NCBI RefSeq assembly: GCF_027922365.1
Contig: NZ_BSFN01000007.1
Coordinates: forward strand, 186,001 to 250,000
Direction of reading: 5' to 3'
DNA length: 64,000 nucleotides
DNA from: Pseudomonas turukhanskensis
GTDB lineage: Bacteria; Pseudomonadota; Gammaproteobacteria; Pseudomonadales; Pseudomonadaceae
A program made the position numbers and the translations under genes. The notes under the pieces were generated by a model. It saw only the letters and a list, made by a program, of their open reading frames with translations. It had not been told where the DNA came from and did not search any database. Positions 11,268 through 18,921 of the stretch are shown here, one piece after another (within the stretch, counting starts at the first letter, position 1; each line of letters opens with the position of its first letter).

Positions 11268-12357
11268 CAAATCGACGCTGGGGTTGCTGTTCGGCGCCTC
11301 GCTATTGGCCAGCGCTACGTTACTGGCTGCCGAGCCGGTGGTGCGCATCTACAACTGGTTCGATTACATCGGCCCGGACACCCTCAAAGGCTTCAAAGCG
11401 GACACCGGCATCGAGCCGAAATACGACGTATACGACAGCAACGAGGTGCTGGAGGCCAAGCTGCTCTCCGGCCACTCCGGTTACGACCTGGTGGTGCCCA
11501 GCGACAGCTTTCTGCCCAACTACATGAAGGCCCAGGTGTTCCAGAAACTCGACAAGAGCAAATTGCCCAACTGGAAAAACCTCAACCCCGAACTGCTCAA
11601 GGTGCTGGCCGCCAAAGACCCTGGCAACCAGTACGTGGTGCCCTATATGTGGGGCACCAACGGCATTGCCTATAACGTCGACAAGGTCAAAGCCATCCTC
11701 GGCGACGATGCACCGCTGGACTCCTGGGACCTGCTGTTCAACCCGGAGATTCTCGCCAAGCTCAAACAGTGCGGCGTGGCGTACCTAGATGCGCCCACCG
11801 AGGTCATTCCCGAGGTACTGCAATACCTCGGCCTGTCGCCCAACAGCCACAACCCCGAGGACTATAAAAAGGCCGAGGCGCACCTGAACAAATTGCGCCC
11901 GTCGATCACCTATTTCAGTTCCTCGAAGTTTGTGACCGATCTGGCCAATGGCGATATTTGCGTGGCGCTGGCCTGGTCGGGCGGCGCCATGCAGGCAGCG
12001 GCGCGGACCACTGAGGCGAAAAACGGCATCAAGATCGAATACCGCATTCCCAAAGAGGGCACGGCGGCGTGGTTCGACGTGCTGGCCATTCCGCGGGATG
12101 CGCAGAACATCGAGCAGGTACACGCTTTTATCAACTACCTGCTGCGCCCGGAGGTGGTGGCGCCGATCTCCGATTATGTTTCCTACGCCAACCCCAACCA
12201 GGCGGCGGACAGCCTGATCAGCCCGGCGTTGCGCAATAACCCCAACGTGTACCCGCCGGCTGAGGTGCAGGCCAAGTTGTACAGTGTGGAGATGCTTCCG
12301 CCAGCGCTGGAGCGGATTCGTACGCGGACGTGGACAAAAGTAAAAACCGGCAAATAA
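11260..12357 (+). CDS. Periplasmic polyamine (putrescine-like) binding protein, PotF/SpuD type
   Basis: Solute-binding protein of 365 residues with a cleavable signal peptide (MLNKSTLGLLFGASLL... ending LLAAEP). The mature start VVRIYNWFDYIGPDTLKGF is the PotF/SpuD signature, and VVPSDSFLPNYMKA and YMWGTNGIAYN are further family landmarks. It binds polyamines in the periplasm for an ABC transporter. No ATPase or permease genes are adjacent, so it either feeds a transporter encoded elsewhere or acts as a sensor. It overlaps aphA by 8 bases and is followed by a palindromic repeat cluster. The start at 11260 is taken because the upstream extension has no signal-peptide character. Confidence 0.9.
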   Translation: MLNKSTLGLLFGASLLASATLLAAEPVVRIYNWFDYIGPDTLKGFKADTGIEPKYDVYDSNEVLEAKLLSGHSGYDLVVPSDSFLPNYMKAQVFQKLDKSKLPNWKNLNPELLKVLAAKDPGNQYVVPYMWGTNGIAYNVDKVKAILGDDAPLDSWDLLFNPEILAKLKQCGVAYLDAPTEVIPEVLQYLGLSPNSHNPEDYKKAEAHLNKLRPSITYFSSSKFVTDLANGDICVALAWSGGAMQAAARTTEAKNGIKIEYRIPKEGTAAWFDVLAIPRDAQNIEQVHAFINYLLRPEVVAPISDYVSYANPNQAADSLISPALRNNPNVYPPAEVQAKLYSVEMLPPALERIRTRTWTKVKTGK

Positions 12358-12372
12358 AGTCAAATGCCGTGC

Positions 12373-12488
12373 ACCCCTCTCCCGCGTGCGGGAGAGGGGT
12401 CGGGGGTGAGGGCTGGCCGTTACGCAATCCCATGCCCGGCTCAATACCGCTCCCTCACCCTAACCCTCTCCCACAAGTGGGAGAGGGG
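12373..12488. repeat. Palindromic repeat pair (CCCTCACCC family), opposite orientation
   Basis: Here the order is hairpin then GGGTGAGGG (12373-12412), spacer, then CCCTCACCC and hairpin (12452-12488). The two units therefore face the other way compared with the copies at 4670 and 9378. Further right, at about 12538-12562, TGTGGGAGAGGCTTGAGCC resembles one decayed half of another REP family. No gene is seen in 12358-12595. Confidence 0.8.
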
Positions 12489-12595
12489 ACGTTAGCCGAG
12501 TATCCCGCAAGAGAGAGGACTTGCTTGCACGTTCCCTGTGGGAGAGGCTTGAGCCTCGATGCTGTTGATCTTCCTCTTACCCCAGGAACCCGATC

Positions 12596-13456
12596 ATGCC
12601 CAAGGCCTACCAGGACTACCCAGCCGCCTACCAAGTCAGCAAAGGCTCTGCCTTGCAGGTCAACGAGGCCTTTTACCAGCGCATTCGCGAGCAGCAGAAC
12701 GCGCGCACGCTTATCGAGCAATTCCAGATTCCGATCCGTACCGGCCGCGCCTGGAAGGTGCCGGCCGGCCATGTTTTTCGCATCACCACACCCGTGGGCC
12801 CGCAAGTAGGTGACCTGAATATCTGGAACGCCCACGACCCCCGCGAGCGCCTGTGGGCCGCCCGTACCCGGCAGTTGCAGGGCGCGCACGTAACCACCTA
12901 CGACCGCCTGTGGTCGAACCTGCCGTTTCTGCGTCCGCTGGTGACCATCACCGACGACAGTCTGGCCGGCTACGGCATCGATGAGCATGGTGGCCGCGTG
13001 CACGACCTGCTTGGCACCCGGTGCGACCCCTATGTAAACAAGATGCTCACCGGTGAAGACTTTCATCACCACTGCCACTCCAACCTGACCCGCGCTGTGC
13101 TGCCCCACGGCCTGACCGAGTTCGATGTGCATGACGTGCTCAACGTTTTCCAGTGCACCGGCCTGAACGACGACGACCTGTATTTTATGAAAGCCTGCCC
13201 GGCCAAGCAGGGCGACTACCTGGAGTTCTTTGCCGAAATCGACCTGCTCTGCGCGCTGTCCACCTGCCCGGGTGGCGACCTGTCGCTGCCGATGTGGGGG
13301 CCCGAGGCGCAAGATCCGTTGAGTGTTTGCCGGCCATTGGGCGTCGAAATCTATACACTCCAGCCCGCCTTGCTGGAAGGCTGGCGGCAACCCGAGCGCG
13401 CCGCCTACAACGGTCAGCACGGCCTGCAGATTGTGGCGCCGGCCTGGGAGCAATAG
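12596..13456 (+). CDS. DUF1989 (urea carboxylase-associated) family protein
   Basis: A 286-residue protein with the DUF1989 pattern: [59 protein letters not shown] and [23 protein letters not shown]. Members often sit beside urea carboxylase/allophanate hydrolase-type genes; a biochemical function is not known to me. The His- and Cys-rich motifs suggest metal binding, which is an inference. CAGGAA precedes the ATG. It lies 8 bases before pxpA in the same direction, so it is probably part of the 5-oxoproline operon. Confidence 0.85.
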   Translation: MPKAYQDYPAAYQVSKGSALQVNEAFYQRIREQQNARTLIEQFQIPIRTGRAWKVPAGHVFRITTPVGPQVGDLNIWNAHDPRERLWAARTRQLQGAHVTTYDRLWSNLPFLRPLVTITDDSLAGYGIDEHGGRVHDLLGTRCDPYVNKMLTGEDFHHHCHSNLTRAVLPHGLTEFDVHDVLNVFQCTGLNDDDLYFMKACPAKQGDYLEFFAEIDLLCALSTCPGGDLSLPMWGPEAQDPLSVCRPLGVEIYTLQPALLEGWRQPERAAYNGQHGLQIVAPAWEQ

Positions 13457-13464
13457 GAGCGAGC

Positions 13465-14208
13465 ATGGTGTTGTTGAATTGCGATATCGGTGAAAGTTTT
13501 GGCGCCTGGACCATGGGCCTGGATGCCGAAATAATGGCGCATATCGACTGCGCCAATATCGCCTGCGGCTTCCATGCCGGCGACCCCGGCACCATGCGCA
13601 AAACCGTGGCCCTGGCGTTGGAGAACCAGGTACGTATCGGCGCCCATCCTGCCTACCCCGACTTGCAAGGCTTCGGTCGCCGCTCCATGGCCCTGGCGCC
13701 CCAGGAAGTCATCGACCTGCTGCATTATCAGATCGGCGCCCTGGCCGGTATTTGCCGGGCGCAGGGCGGCGAAGTCGAATACGTCAAACCCCACGGCGCG
13801 CTGTACAACGACATGATGGGTAACGCTACGTTGCTGCGGGCGGTGTTTCAGGCAGTGGCCAGTTATGGCGGCGTGCGCCTGATGCTGTTGGGCCGCGCCG
13901 ACAACAGCGTGGCGCAAGCCTTAAGCGATGAATTTGGCGTGCCACTGTGGTTCGAGGCCTTTAGCGACCGCGCTTATGACGGCGCCGGTAACCTGGTAGC
14001 GCGCAGCCTGCCGGGCGCGGTGCACCACGAACCGGAACGGATCGTCGCCCAGGCGTTGGACCTGGCGCAGGGCAAACCGCTGATCGCCAGTGATGGCAGC
14101 GCTTTGCAGCTGCAGGTCGATACCCTTTGCGTACACGGCGACAACGCCGCGTCGGTGGCGGCGGTGCGGCGTATTCGCCACGCTCTCGATGAGCTGAAAA
14201 CGGCATGA
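13465..14208 (+). CDS. pxpA: 5-oxoprolinase subunit A (LamB/YcsF family)
   Basis: Component of the ATP-dependent 5-oxoprolinase PxpABC, which opens 5-oxo-L-proline (pyroglutamate) to glutamate. The 247-residue protein has the family hallmarks [12 protein letters not shown] at the start, [12 protein letters not shown] (about residues 32-43), GAHPAYPD and VKPHGALYN. The ATG at 13465 has GGAGCGAGC just upstream. It overlaps pxpB by 4 bases. Confidence 0.92.
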   Translation: MVLLNCDIGESFGAWTMGLDAEIMAHIDCANIACGFHAGDPGTMRKTVALALENQVRIGAHPAYPDLQGFGRRSMALAPQEVIDLLHYQIGALAGICRAQGGEVEYVKPHGALYNDMMGNATLLRAVFQAVASYGGVRLMLLGRADNSVAQALSDEFGVPLWFEAFSDRAYDGAGNLVARSLPGAVHHEPERIVAQALDLAQGKPLIASDGSALQLQVDTLCVHGDNAASVAAVRRIRHALDELKTA

Positions 14209-14909
14209 AGGTGCGGGTCGAGGTGGTCGCCATGGACTGCCTGATGCTGCGCCTGTTCGATGACATCGACGAAGCCCATATGCCCTGGTTGCTGGCTGCG
14301 GTGCAGCGATTGCGCGCGGAGTTCGGCCCGGGGCTAATCGACCTGGTGCCGTCTTACACCACGCTGATGCTGCACTACGACGTGCAACGTATTGGCGCCG
14401 TACAGGCACGGGAGCTGATTGCTACGGCGCTGGAAAACCTGCAGCCGGCGGGTGAGGGCGGTGGTCGCTTGCATGAGATTCCGGTGTGGTACCACCGGCA
14501 GGTGGGGCCGGAGCTTGAGTTGTTGGCGGCGCGCAGCGGGTTGTCGGTCAGCCAGGTCATCGAGCGGCATAGCGGCCATGCGTACCACGTATTTGCCCTC
14601 GGCTTTGCGCCGGGTTTTGCTTATATGGGGCTGGTCGATCCGCAATTGGCTGCGCCCCGTCTGGCCACGCCACGCAAGCGCGTCACCCGCGGCAGTGTGG
14701 CCCTGGCGGAGCGGCAGACGGCAACCTACCCGCAGACCTCGCCCGGCGGCTGGAACGTACTGGGGCGTACGCCCACTGCATTATTCGACCGCGCGCTTGA
14801 CGGCTACAGCCTGCTGCAGCCGGGTGATCGCGTGCGGTTTATGCCCGTCGACCATGCCGAGTTTTTGCGCCAGGGCGGGGATGACACGCCATTGGAGGCG
14901 CTGGCATGA
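14205..14909 (+). CDS. pxpB: 5-oxoprolinase subunit B (KipI family)
   Basis: A 234-residue protein of the KipI/allophanate hydrolase subunit 1 family. Visible motifs are [11 protein letters not shown] near the middle of the N-terminal domain, [11 protein letters not shown], and the cyclophilin-like core [14 protein letters not shown] followed by [22 protein letters not shown] and [12 protein letters not shown]. It works with PxpA and PxpC. It is coupled to both neighbours by 4-base overlaps. Confidence 0.92.
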   Translation: MKVRVEVVAMDCLMLRLFDDIDEAHMPWLLAAVQRLRAEFGPGLIDLVPSYTTLMLHYDVQRIGAVQARELIATALENLQPAGEGGGRLHEIPVWYHRQVGPELELLAARSGLSVSQVIERHSGHAYHVFALGFAPGFAYMGLVDPQLAAPRLATPRKRVTRGSVALAERQTATYPQTSPGGWNVLGRTPTALFDRALDGYSLLQPGDRVRFMPVDHAEFLRQGGDDTPLEALA

Positions 14910-15817
14910 GCGGACTGCTGATCGAGCAAAGCACGCCATTGATCCAACTGCAGGATGGCGGCCGCTTTGGGGTGCGCCACCTGGGCGTGAGTCAGGGTGG
15001 CGCGGCGGATTGGCTGTCGATGTATTGGGCCAATTGGCTGTTGGGTAATGCGCTGGATGCAGCCGTGATCGAAATCACCCTGGGCGGCCTCGGTGTGCTT
15101 ATTCAGCAGGACGGTTGCCTGGCGCTGGCCGGTGCGGATCTGGCTGCAACGCTGGATGGGCAGGCGCTAGAACCCTGGCAAAGTTTTACGGTGCGCGCGG
15201 GCCAGCGTTTGCGCTTTAGCCATCCGCAACAGGGTTTGCGAGCGTATCTGGCTGCACCCGGTGGCTTTGCCTGCACGCCAACGTTGGGCAGTTGCAGCAC
15301 CGTTAGCCGCGAAGGCCTCGGCGGTTTGCACGGCGAGGGTCAGGCGCTGGTCAGCGGCGATACGTTGCAGTGGCCGGGCACGGCTGAGCCTCGGCAGCTG
15401 CCGCGCGAGCTAATCCCGGACTTGAGCCTCAAGCAGCCTCTAGACCTGGTACTGGGCGCCCAGATTGGCGACTTCAGCGGCCAATCGCTGTTCGACCTGT
15501 TTAATCGCCCCTGGCAACTGGACAGCCGCGCCGACCGCATGGGCATTCGTCTGCTTGGGCCCGCGCTTGAGTATCAGGGCGCGGCGCTGATTTCCGAAGG
15601 CATTCCGCTGGGTGCGATTCAGGTGCCGCCTGATGGCCAGCCGATCGTGCTGCTCAATGACCGGCAGACCATCGGCGGTTATCCGCGTGTGGGTGCGTTG
15701 ACGCCTGAAGCGTTGGCGCGCCTGGCGCAGGCGCAAACGGGGGACTGTGTGCGGTTCAGGCCAGTGTTGGAGCAGCAAGCGCAGGCCCGTCATCTACAAA
15801 TACTGGCCGGCTTTTAA
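14906..15817 (+). CDS. pxpC: 5-oxoprolinase subunit C (KipA / biotin-dependent carboxyltransferase family)
   Basis: A 303-residue KipA-family protein with IQLQDGGRFGVRHLGVSQGGAAD at the N-terminus, AAPGGFACTPTLGSCST, and the conserved C-terminal EGIPLGAIQVPPDGQP and LNDRQTIGGYPR. It is the third subunit of 5-oxoprolinase and ends this operon. Its stop codon lies inside the loop of a symmetrical terminator shared with the convergent glycosyltransferase gene. Confidence 0.92.
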   Translation: MSGLLIEQSTPLIQLQDGGRFGVRHLGVSQGGAADWLSMYWANWLLGNALDAAVIEITLGGLGVLIQQDGCLALAGADLAATLDGQALEPWQSFTVRAGQRLRFSHPQQGLRAYLAAPGGFACTPTLGSCSTVSREGLGGLHGEGQALVSGDTLQWPGTAEPRQLPRELIPDLSLKQPLDLVLGAQIGDFSGQSLFDLFNRPWQLDSRADRMGIRLLGPALEYQGAALISEGIPLGAIQVPPDGQPIVLLNDRQTIGGYPRVGALTPEALARLAQAQTGDCVRFRPVLEQQAQARHLQILAGF

Positions 15818-15827
15818 GCCGGCCAGT
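15802..15827. terminator. Bidirectional terminator between pxpC and the glycosyltransferase gene
   Basis: Perfect 10-bp stem ACTGGCCGGC / GCCGGCCAGT with a TTTTAA loop between two convergent genes. The pxpC TAA stop is in the loop. There is no strong T-tract on either side, so it may act mainly as an mRNA-end hairpin. Confidence 0.6.
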
Positions 15828-15839
15828 TGAGAGCGCCTG

Positions 15840-16508
15840 TTACACCGGAACCTGCTGGGAGGCCGTCAAGGTGCGCAGGTAGTCGGCAAACCCGCCGGCC
15901 ATCCGCACCTCCAGTCGTGCACTGGTGACCACCTGGGGCATGGCGGTCCAGGCGATGCTGGCGCCGCTTTGCTGAAACCGCGCCACCAACTCCACATCTT
16001 CATCTACCGCCAAGGGTTGAAAGCCGCCAGCGCGGATATACGCCAACGCGCTAAACCCCAGGTTGGCGCCGTGGATATGCCGGTGGCCATCGCCGTTGTG
16101 GTAGCGGCCTTGGTACTCGGCTTGAACCTCATCCGGAATATCGCCCCAGTCTGCGATCTGCACAGTGCCGCACACCACGTCGGTGCCCTGGTGCAACTGC
16201 GCCACCAGCCAGTCTTCGGCCACCTGGCTGTCGGCGTCGGTGCAGGCCAGCCAGCGCGCGCCCTGGTCCACTAGCAGGCGCACGCCGGTGGCACGCGCTT
16301 CGCCCACATTACGTGCATCCACGGCAATGGAGGCCACGCCATGGGCCAGGGCGATTTGTGCCGAGGCGTCGGTGCAGCTATCGAGCACCACCAGAATATG
16401 CACGGTTTCGCCGTTCAGTTCCGGGTGCGCGGCGGCGCGCTGCAGGGCTACCAGGCAGTTGCCCAGCAATTTTTCTTCGTTGTGTACCGGGATGATCACA
16501 CCAATCAT
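15840..16508 (-). CDS. Family 2 glycosyltransferase
   Basis: A 222-residue GT-A fold glycosyltransferase: VIIPVHNEEKLLGNC at the N-terminus, LDSCTDAS, and the metal-binding acidic motif TDADSQ (about residues 93-98), then GANLGFSALAYIRAGGF and VDEDVEL typical of GT2 acceptor regions. There is no membrane helix, so it is probably cytosolic. The start at 16508 is favoured over the longer frame because AGGAGAG lies just upstream and the fold begins at MIGVIIPVH. It overlaps the methyltransferase gene by 4 bases and is the last gene of the long glycogen/trehalose operon. Donor and acceptor sugars are unknown. Confidence 0.87.
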   Translation of the reverse strand: MIGVIIPVHNEEKLLGNCLVALQRAAAHPELNGETVHILVVLDSCTDASAQIALAHGVASIAVDARNVGEARATGVRLLVDQGARWLACTDADSQVAEDWLVAQLHQGTDVVCGTVQIADWGDIPDEVQAEYQGRYHNGDGHRHIHGANLGFSALAYIRAGGFQPLAVDEDVELVARFQQSGASIAWTAMPQVVTSARLEVRMAGGFADYLRTLTASQQVPV

Positions 16509-17116
16509 GTTGCTCTCCTGATCAGGCCTTCTTGCTCGGCTACCGAGGTGGCGTCTTCGCACCACACTTCCAGCAGTAAATCGGCTTCCTGGTGCCAGAC
16601 CAGGCGCGGCATGCGTAATAGATGATGAAGCTCGGCGTGCACCTGGTCGCCCGTGTGCGGGCAGCCGTCGATGGTGGGCCGCCAATGGCAGGCGAGCACC
16701 GTGCCGCCGGGGGCGAGGGCGTAGCGCATGCTGAAAATAAGTTGAGTCAGATCGGTGCTGTCCAGGTAGTAACCCAGCTCGCTGAAAACGATCAGGTCAA
16801 ACTTGCCGGGCGGCCACTCCTTGGGCAGCCGGCCTTGCCAAAACTGCACATTGGGCCGCTGTTTCAGGCGCGCCTGGGCCAATTCCAGGGCGGTGGTAGA
16901 GGTGTCGCAGCACAGTAGCCGGCCGCTGCGATTGGCCAGCTTGGCGCTCAGCTCACCGTTGGCGCAGCCCAGTTCCAGCACGCTTTTGTATTCGTGCTGC
17001 GGCAGGCAGGCGAGGGTGAGGCTACGCTTGCGCCGTTCGTACCAGCGGGTGCGCATCGCCCAGGGGTCGGCGTCCGCGCGGAACATGCCTTCGAAGTAGC
17101 TATCGGCCACGCTCAT
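16505..17116 (-). CDS. SAM-dependent methyltransferase, NodS-like
   Basis: A 203-residue class I methyltransferase. The SAM-binding glycine loop is VLELGCANGELS (about residues 46-57), followed by the acidic residue in LLCCDTS. The N-terminus YFEGMFRADADPWAMRT and WYERRKRSLTL matches the NodS type of N-methyltransferase as I remember it; NodS methylates the free amino group of a deacetylated chitooligosaccharide. The neighbours are a PIG-L-type N-deacetylase upstream (9-bp gap) and a glycosyltransferase downstream (overlap). Methylation of a deacetylated amino sugar is therefore plausible, but this is inference. Confidence 0.82.
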   Translation of the reverse strand: MSVADSYFEGMFRADADPWAMRTRWYERRKRSLTLACLPQHEYKSVLELGCANGELSAKLANRSGRLLCCDTSTTALELAQARLKQRPNVQFWQGRLPKEWPPGKFDLIVFSELGYYLDSTDLTQLIFSMRYALAPGGTVLACHWRPTIDGCPHTGDQVHAELHHLLRMPRLVWHQEADLLLEVWCEDATSVAEQEGLIRRAT

Positions 17117-17125
17117 GGCTCGCCC

Positions 17126-17890
17126 TCACACAAACATCAGTTCAAAAGGTTGCTGCAGGCGCTCCACGGCGCAGGCGGGCAGAACGGGGGGCAAGTCGGC
17201 TTGCGGGTCGGCGTGAATCTGGCTGGCAAAGGCTTGAATCGCGTGGCGTTTGCGCGCTTGGGTGAAGATGTCGAGCGGCAGTTTGCGTGCCCGCTCCCAA
17301 GGAATGCGCGCGTCTTCCGGATCAGCCCAATGCCAGGCCCAGATCGGGATTTCCCGCAGCGGTACCTGGGCGTGTTCGCACGCGGCGATGCAGGCACGGG
17401 CGGTGGCTTCGTGGTCGCTATGGCCGTCGTTACGCCAGGTGGTGAACAGCACGTCGTTAGGCAGCATATAGCTGAGCAGAAACTGGGTGAGTTCGTCCTC
17501 GTACACGTGCACCTGAGTGTCCGGGTAGCCGGCGTGCAGCCATTTGTATTGGCTCTGGTCCAGGCCCAGACGGCGCAATGCCTGGGCGCTTTCCAGCGGC
17601 CGGGCGATGCTCAGGCGCTGCGGTGTCCAGTAGTGCGAACCCATATTGCTGCCGGTGCCGGCGGTGACCGAAACCAGCAGCAGTGGAATGTTTTGCCGAG
17701 CGAGCAATTGCATCAACCCGCCGCAGCCAAGCACTTCGTCATCTGGATGCGGTGCGACAATTACCGCCCGCGAGCCTGCTGGCAGCAATGCGTCCAGGCC
17801 GATAGGCTGTACATCGCCCAAGCGCCGGGATTGGTTCCAGGCCTGCAGCGGCGTGCCGATAAGTTGGCTATTGATCAAATTCGGTTTCAT
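17126..17890 (-). CDS. PIG-L/LmbE family deacetylase
   Basis: A 254-residue zinc-dependent deacetylase of the GlcNAc-PI de-N-acetylase type. The zinc motif is VAPHPDDEVLGCGGL (about residues 46-60), with a further His in GHSDHEATARACI. Family members remove acetyl from N-acetylated sugars or related conjugates (MshB, BshB, LmbE). It overlaps the acyl-CoA-dehydrogenase-like gene by 4 bases. It is likely cytosolic, with no signal peptide. The actual substrate is not known. Confidence 0.88.
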   Translation of the reverse strand: MKPNLINSQLIGTPLQAWNQSRRLGDVQPIGLDALLPAGSRAVIVAPHPDDEVLGCGGLMQLLARQNIPLLLVSVTAGTGSNMGSHYWTPQRLSIARPLESAQALRRLGLDQSQYKWLHAGYPDTQVHVYEDELTQFLLSYMLPNDVLFTTWRNDGHSDHEATARACIAACEHAQVPLREIPIWAWHWADPEDARIPWERARKLPLDIFTQARKRHAIQAFASQIHADPQADLPPVLPACAVERLQQPFELMFV

Positions 17891-18909
17891 AACATCCAGC
17901 TTCCTTCTGGTTCTTCGGCAACCCGCTCACCTTGAGCGGCCAGGTCGCGTTCTGCATGGCTCTGTCTTACATAGACCGGGAGGTCTGCCAGCAGTTGTGC
18001 AAATTTTTCATCGCGACAAAAAGGAGCGGCGCCCAAGGCCCGACCGACGTGTTCAATGGCCTGCGCAGCGGCCAATTCGCATTGGCTGCGTAAGCGCCGA
18101 ACCAGCCGTTCTGCGCTGGCATAGGGGTGCTCGTCTATCCAGGCAGCCCCTGCGCGCAGGCTGTCGGCGGTACAGCTCAGGGCGGTGTCCAGTGCACCCA
18201 GGTGTGCCAGGGCATGGGGCTCGGCGCGCTTGTGGCAGTGGCTGCGCAAGGCTTCGCCCAGCGCCTGTGCAGCGCCAAACCAGCAGGCGCCGATGCCGGC
18301 ACCGCCTTGCCAGAAACCGGGACGGGACAGGTAGGCGCCCGGCGGGCCGATAAGGTGCCCCCGCGCCTGGTCAAAGCGCACTTCCACGCTGGCGGTGGCG
18401 GCCATGCCCACGGCGTTCCAGCCTTGATCGGTAACGTCGATACCCGGTTGTTGCAGGGCCACGGCCACCAGTTGCTGCTGGCCTTCTTCGTCCCAGCAGG
18501 TCAGCAGTGCATGGCTGATTTCCTTGGCGCCGGAGCACCAGGCTTTAAGGCCGTCCAGGCGCACATCCTTGGCCGAAGTACGGGCATTGATATGCACCCT
18601 GGCCTGCGGCGGTTCAGCCGCCCACATCCCCCAGGTGCTGTCGGCCGGCATGGCGTAGTCGGCCTGCACCTCGGCAATGATTGCCAAGGCGTCGGTATGG
18701 CCTTCGTAGAGTTTGCACAGGCTAAGGTCAGTCGCAGCCACGCTGGCCAACCCGCGCCAGCGTTGCAAGGTGGAACCGCCGCCCGGGTAGGGCAGACGGT
18801 CCAGGCCTTCATTGACGACTTGGCTAAGCGCCGCGCCGGGCTTGCGCACCGGCACGGTCAAGGTGCGCAGGAAAGCCTGCAGATCGGCATCGCTGAAGCG
18901 GCGTTCCAT
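17887..18909 (-). CDS. Acyl-CoA dehydrogenase-like protein
   Basis: A 340-residue protein, shorter than the usual 380 or so for acyl-CoA dehydrogenases. It has the family middle domain (SAKDVRLDGLKAWCSGA, then VEVRFDQARG for the beta domain) and C-terminal helices ending RQSHAERDLAAQG. The short form, with a reduced N-terminal helical domain, resembles flavoprotein relatives that do not act in beta-oxidation. It lies only 12 bp after glgX and overlaps the PIG-L gene, so it is probably co-transcribed with both. No acyl-CoA ligase, hydratase or thiolase is nearby, so a fatty-acid degradation role is unlikely. Redox tailoring of a small molecule is one possibility. Confidence 0.78.
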   Translation of the reverse strand: MERRFSDADLQAFLRTLTVPVRKPGAALSQVVNEGLDRLPYPGGGSTLQRWRGLASVAATDLSLCKLYEGHTDALAIIAEVQADYAMPADSTWGMWAAEPPQARVHINARTSAKDVRLDGLKAWCSGAKEISHALLTCWDEEGQQQLVAVALQQPGIDVTDQGWNAVGMAATASVEVRFDQARGHLIGPPGAYLSRPGFWQGGAGIGACWFGAAQALGEALRSHCHKRAEPHALAHLGALDTALSCTADSLRAGAAWIDEHPYASAERLVRRLRSQCELAAAQAIEHVGRALGAAPFCRDEKFAQLLADLPVYVRQSHAERDLAAQGERVAEEPEGSWML

Positions 18910-18921
18910 GCTGTGGGCTCC

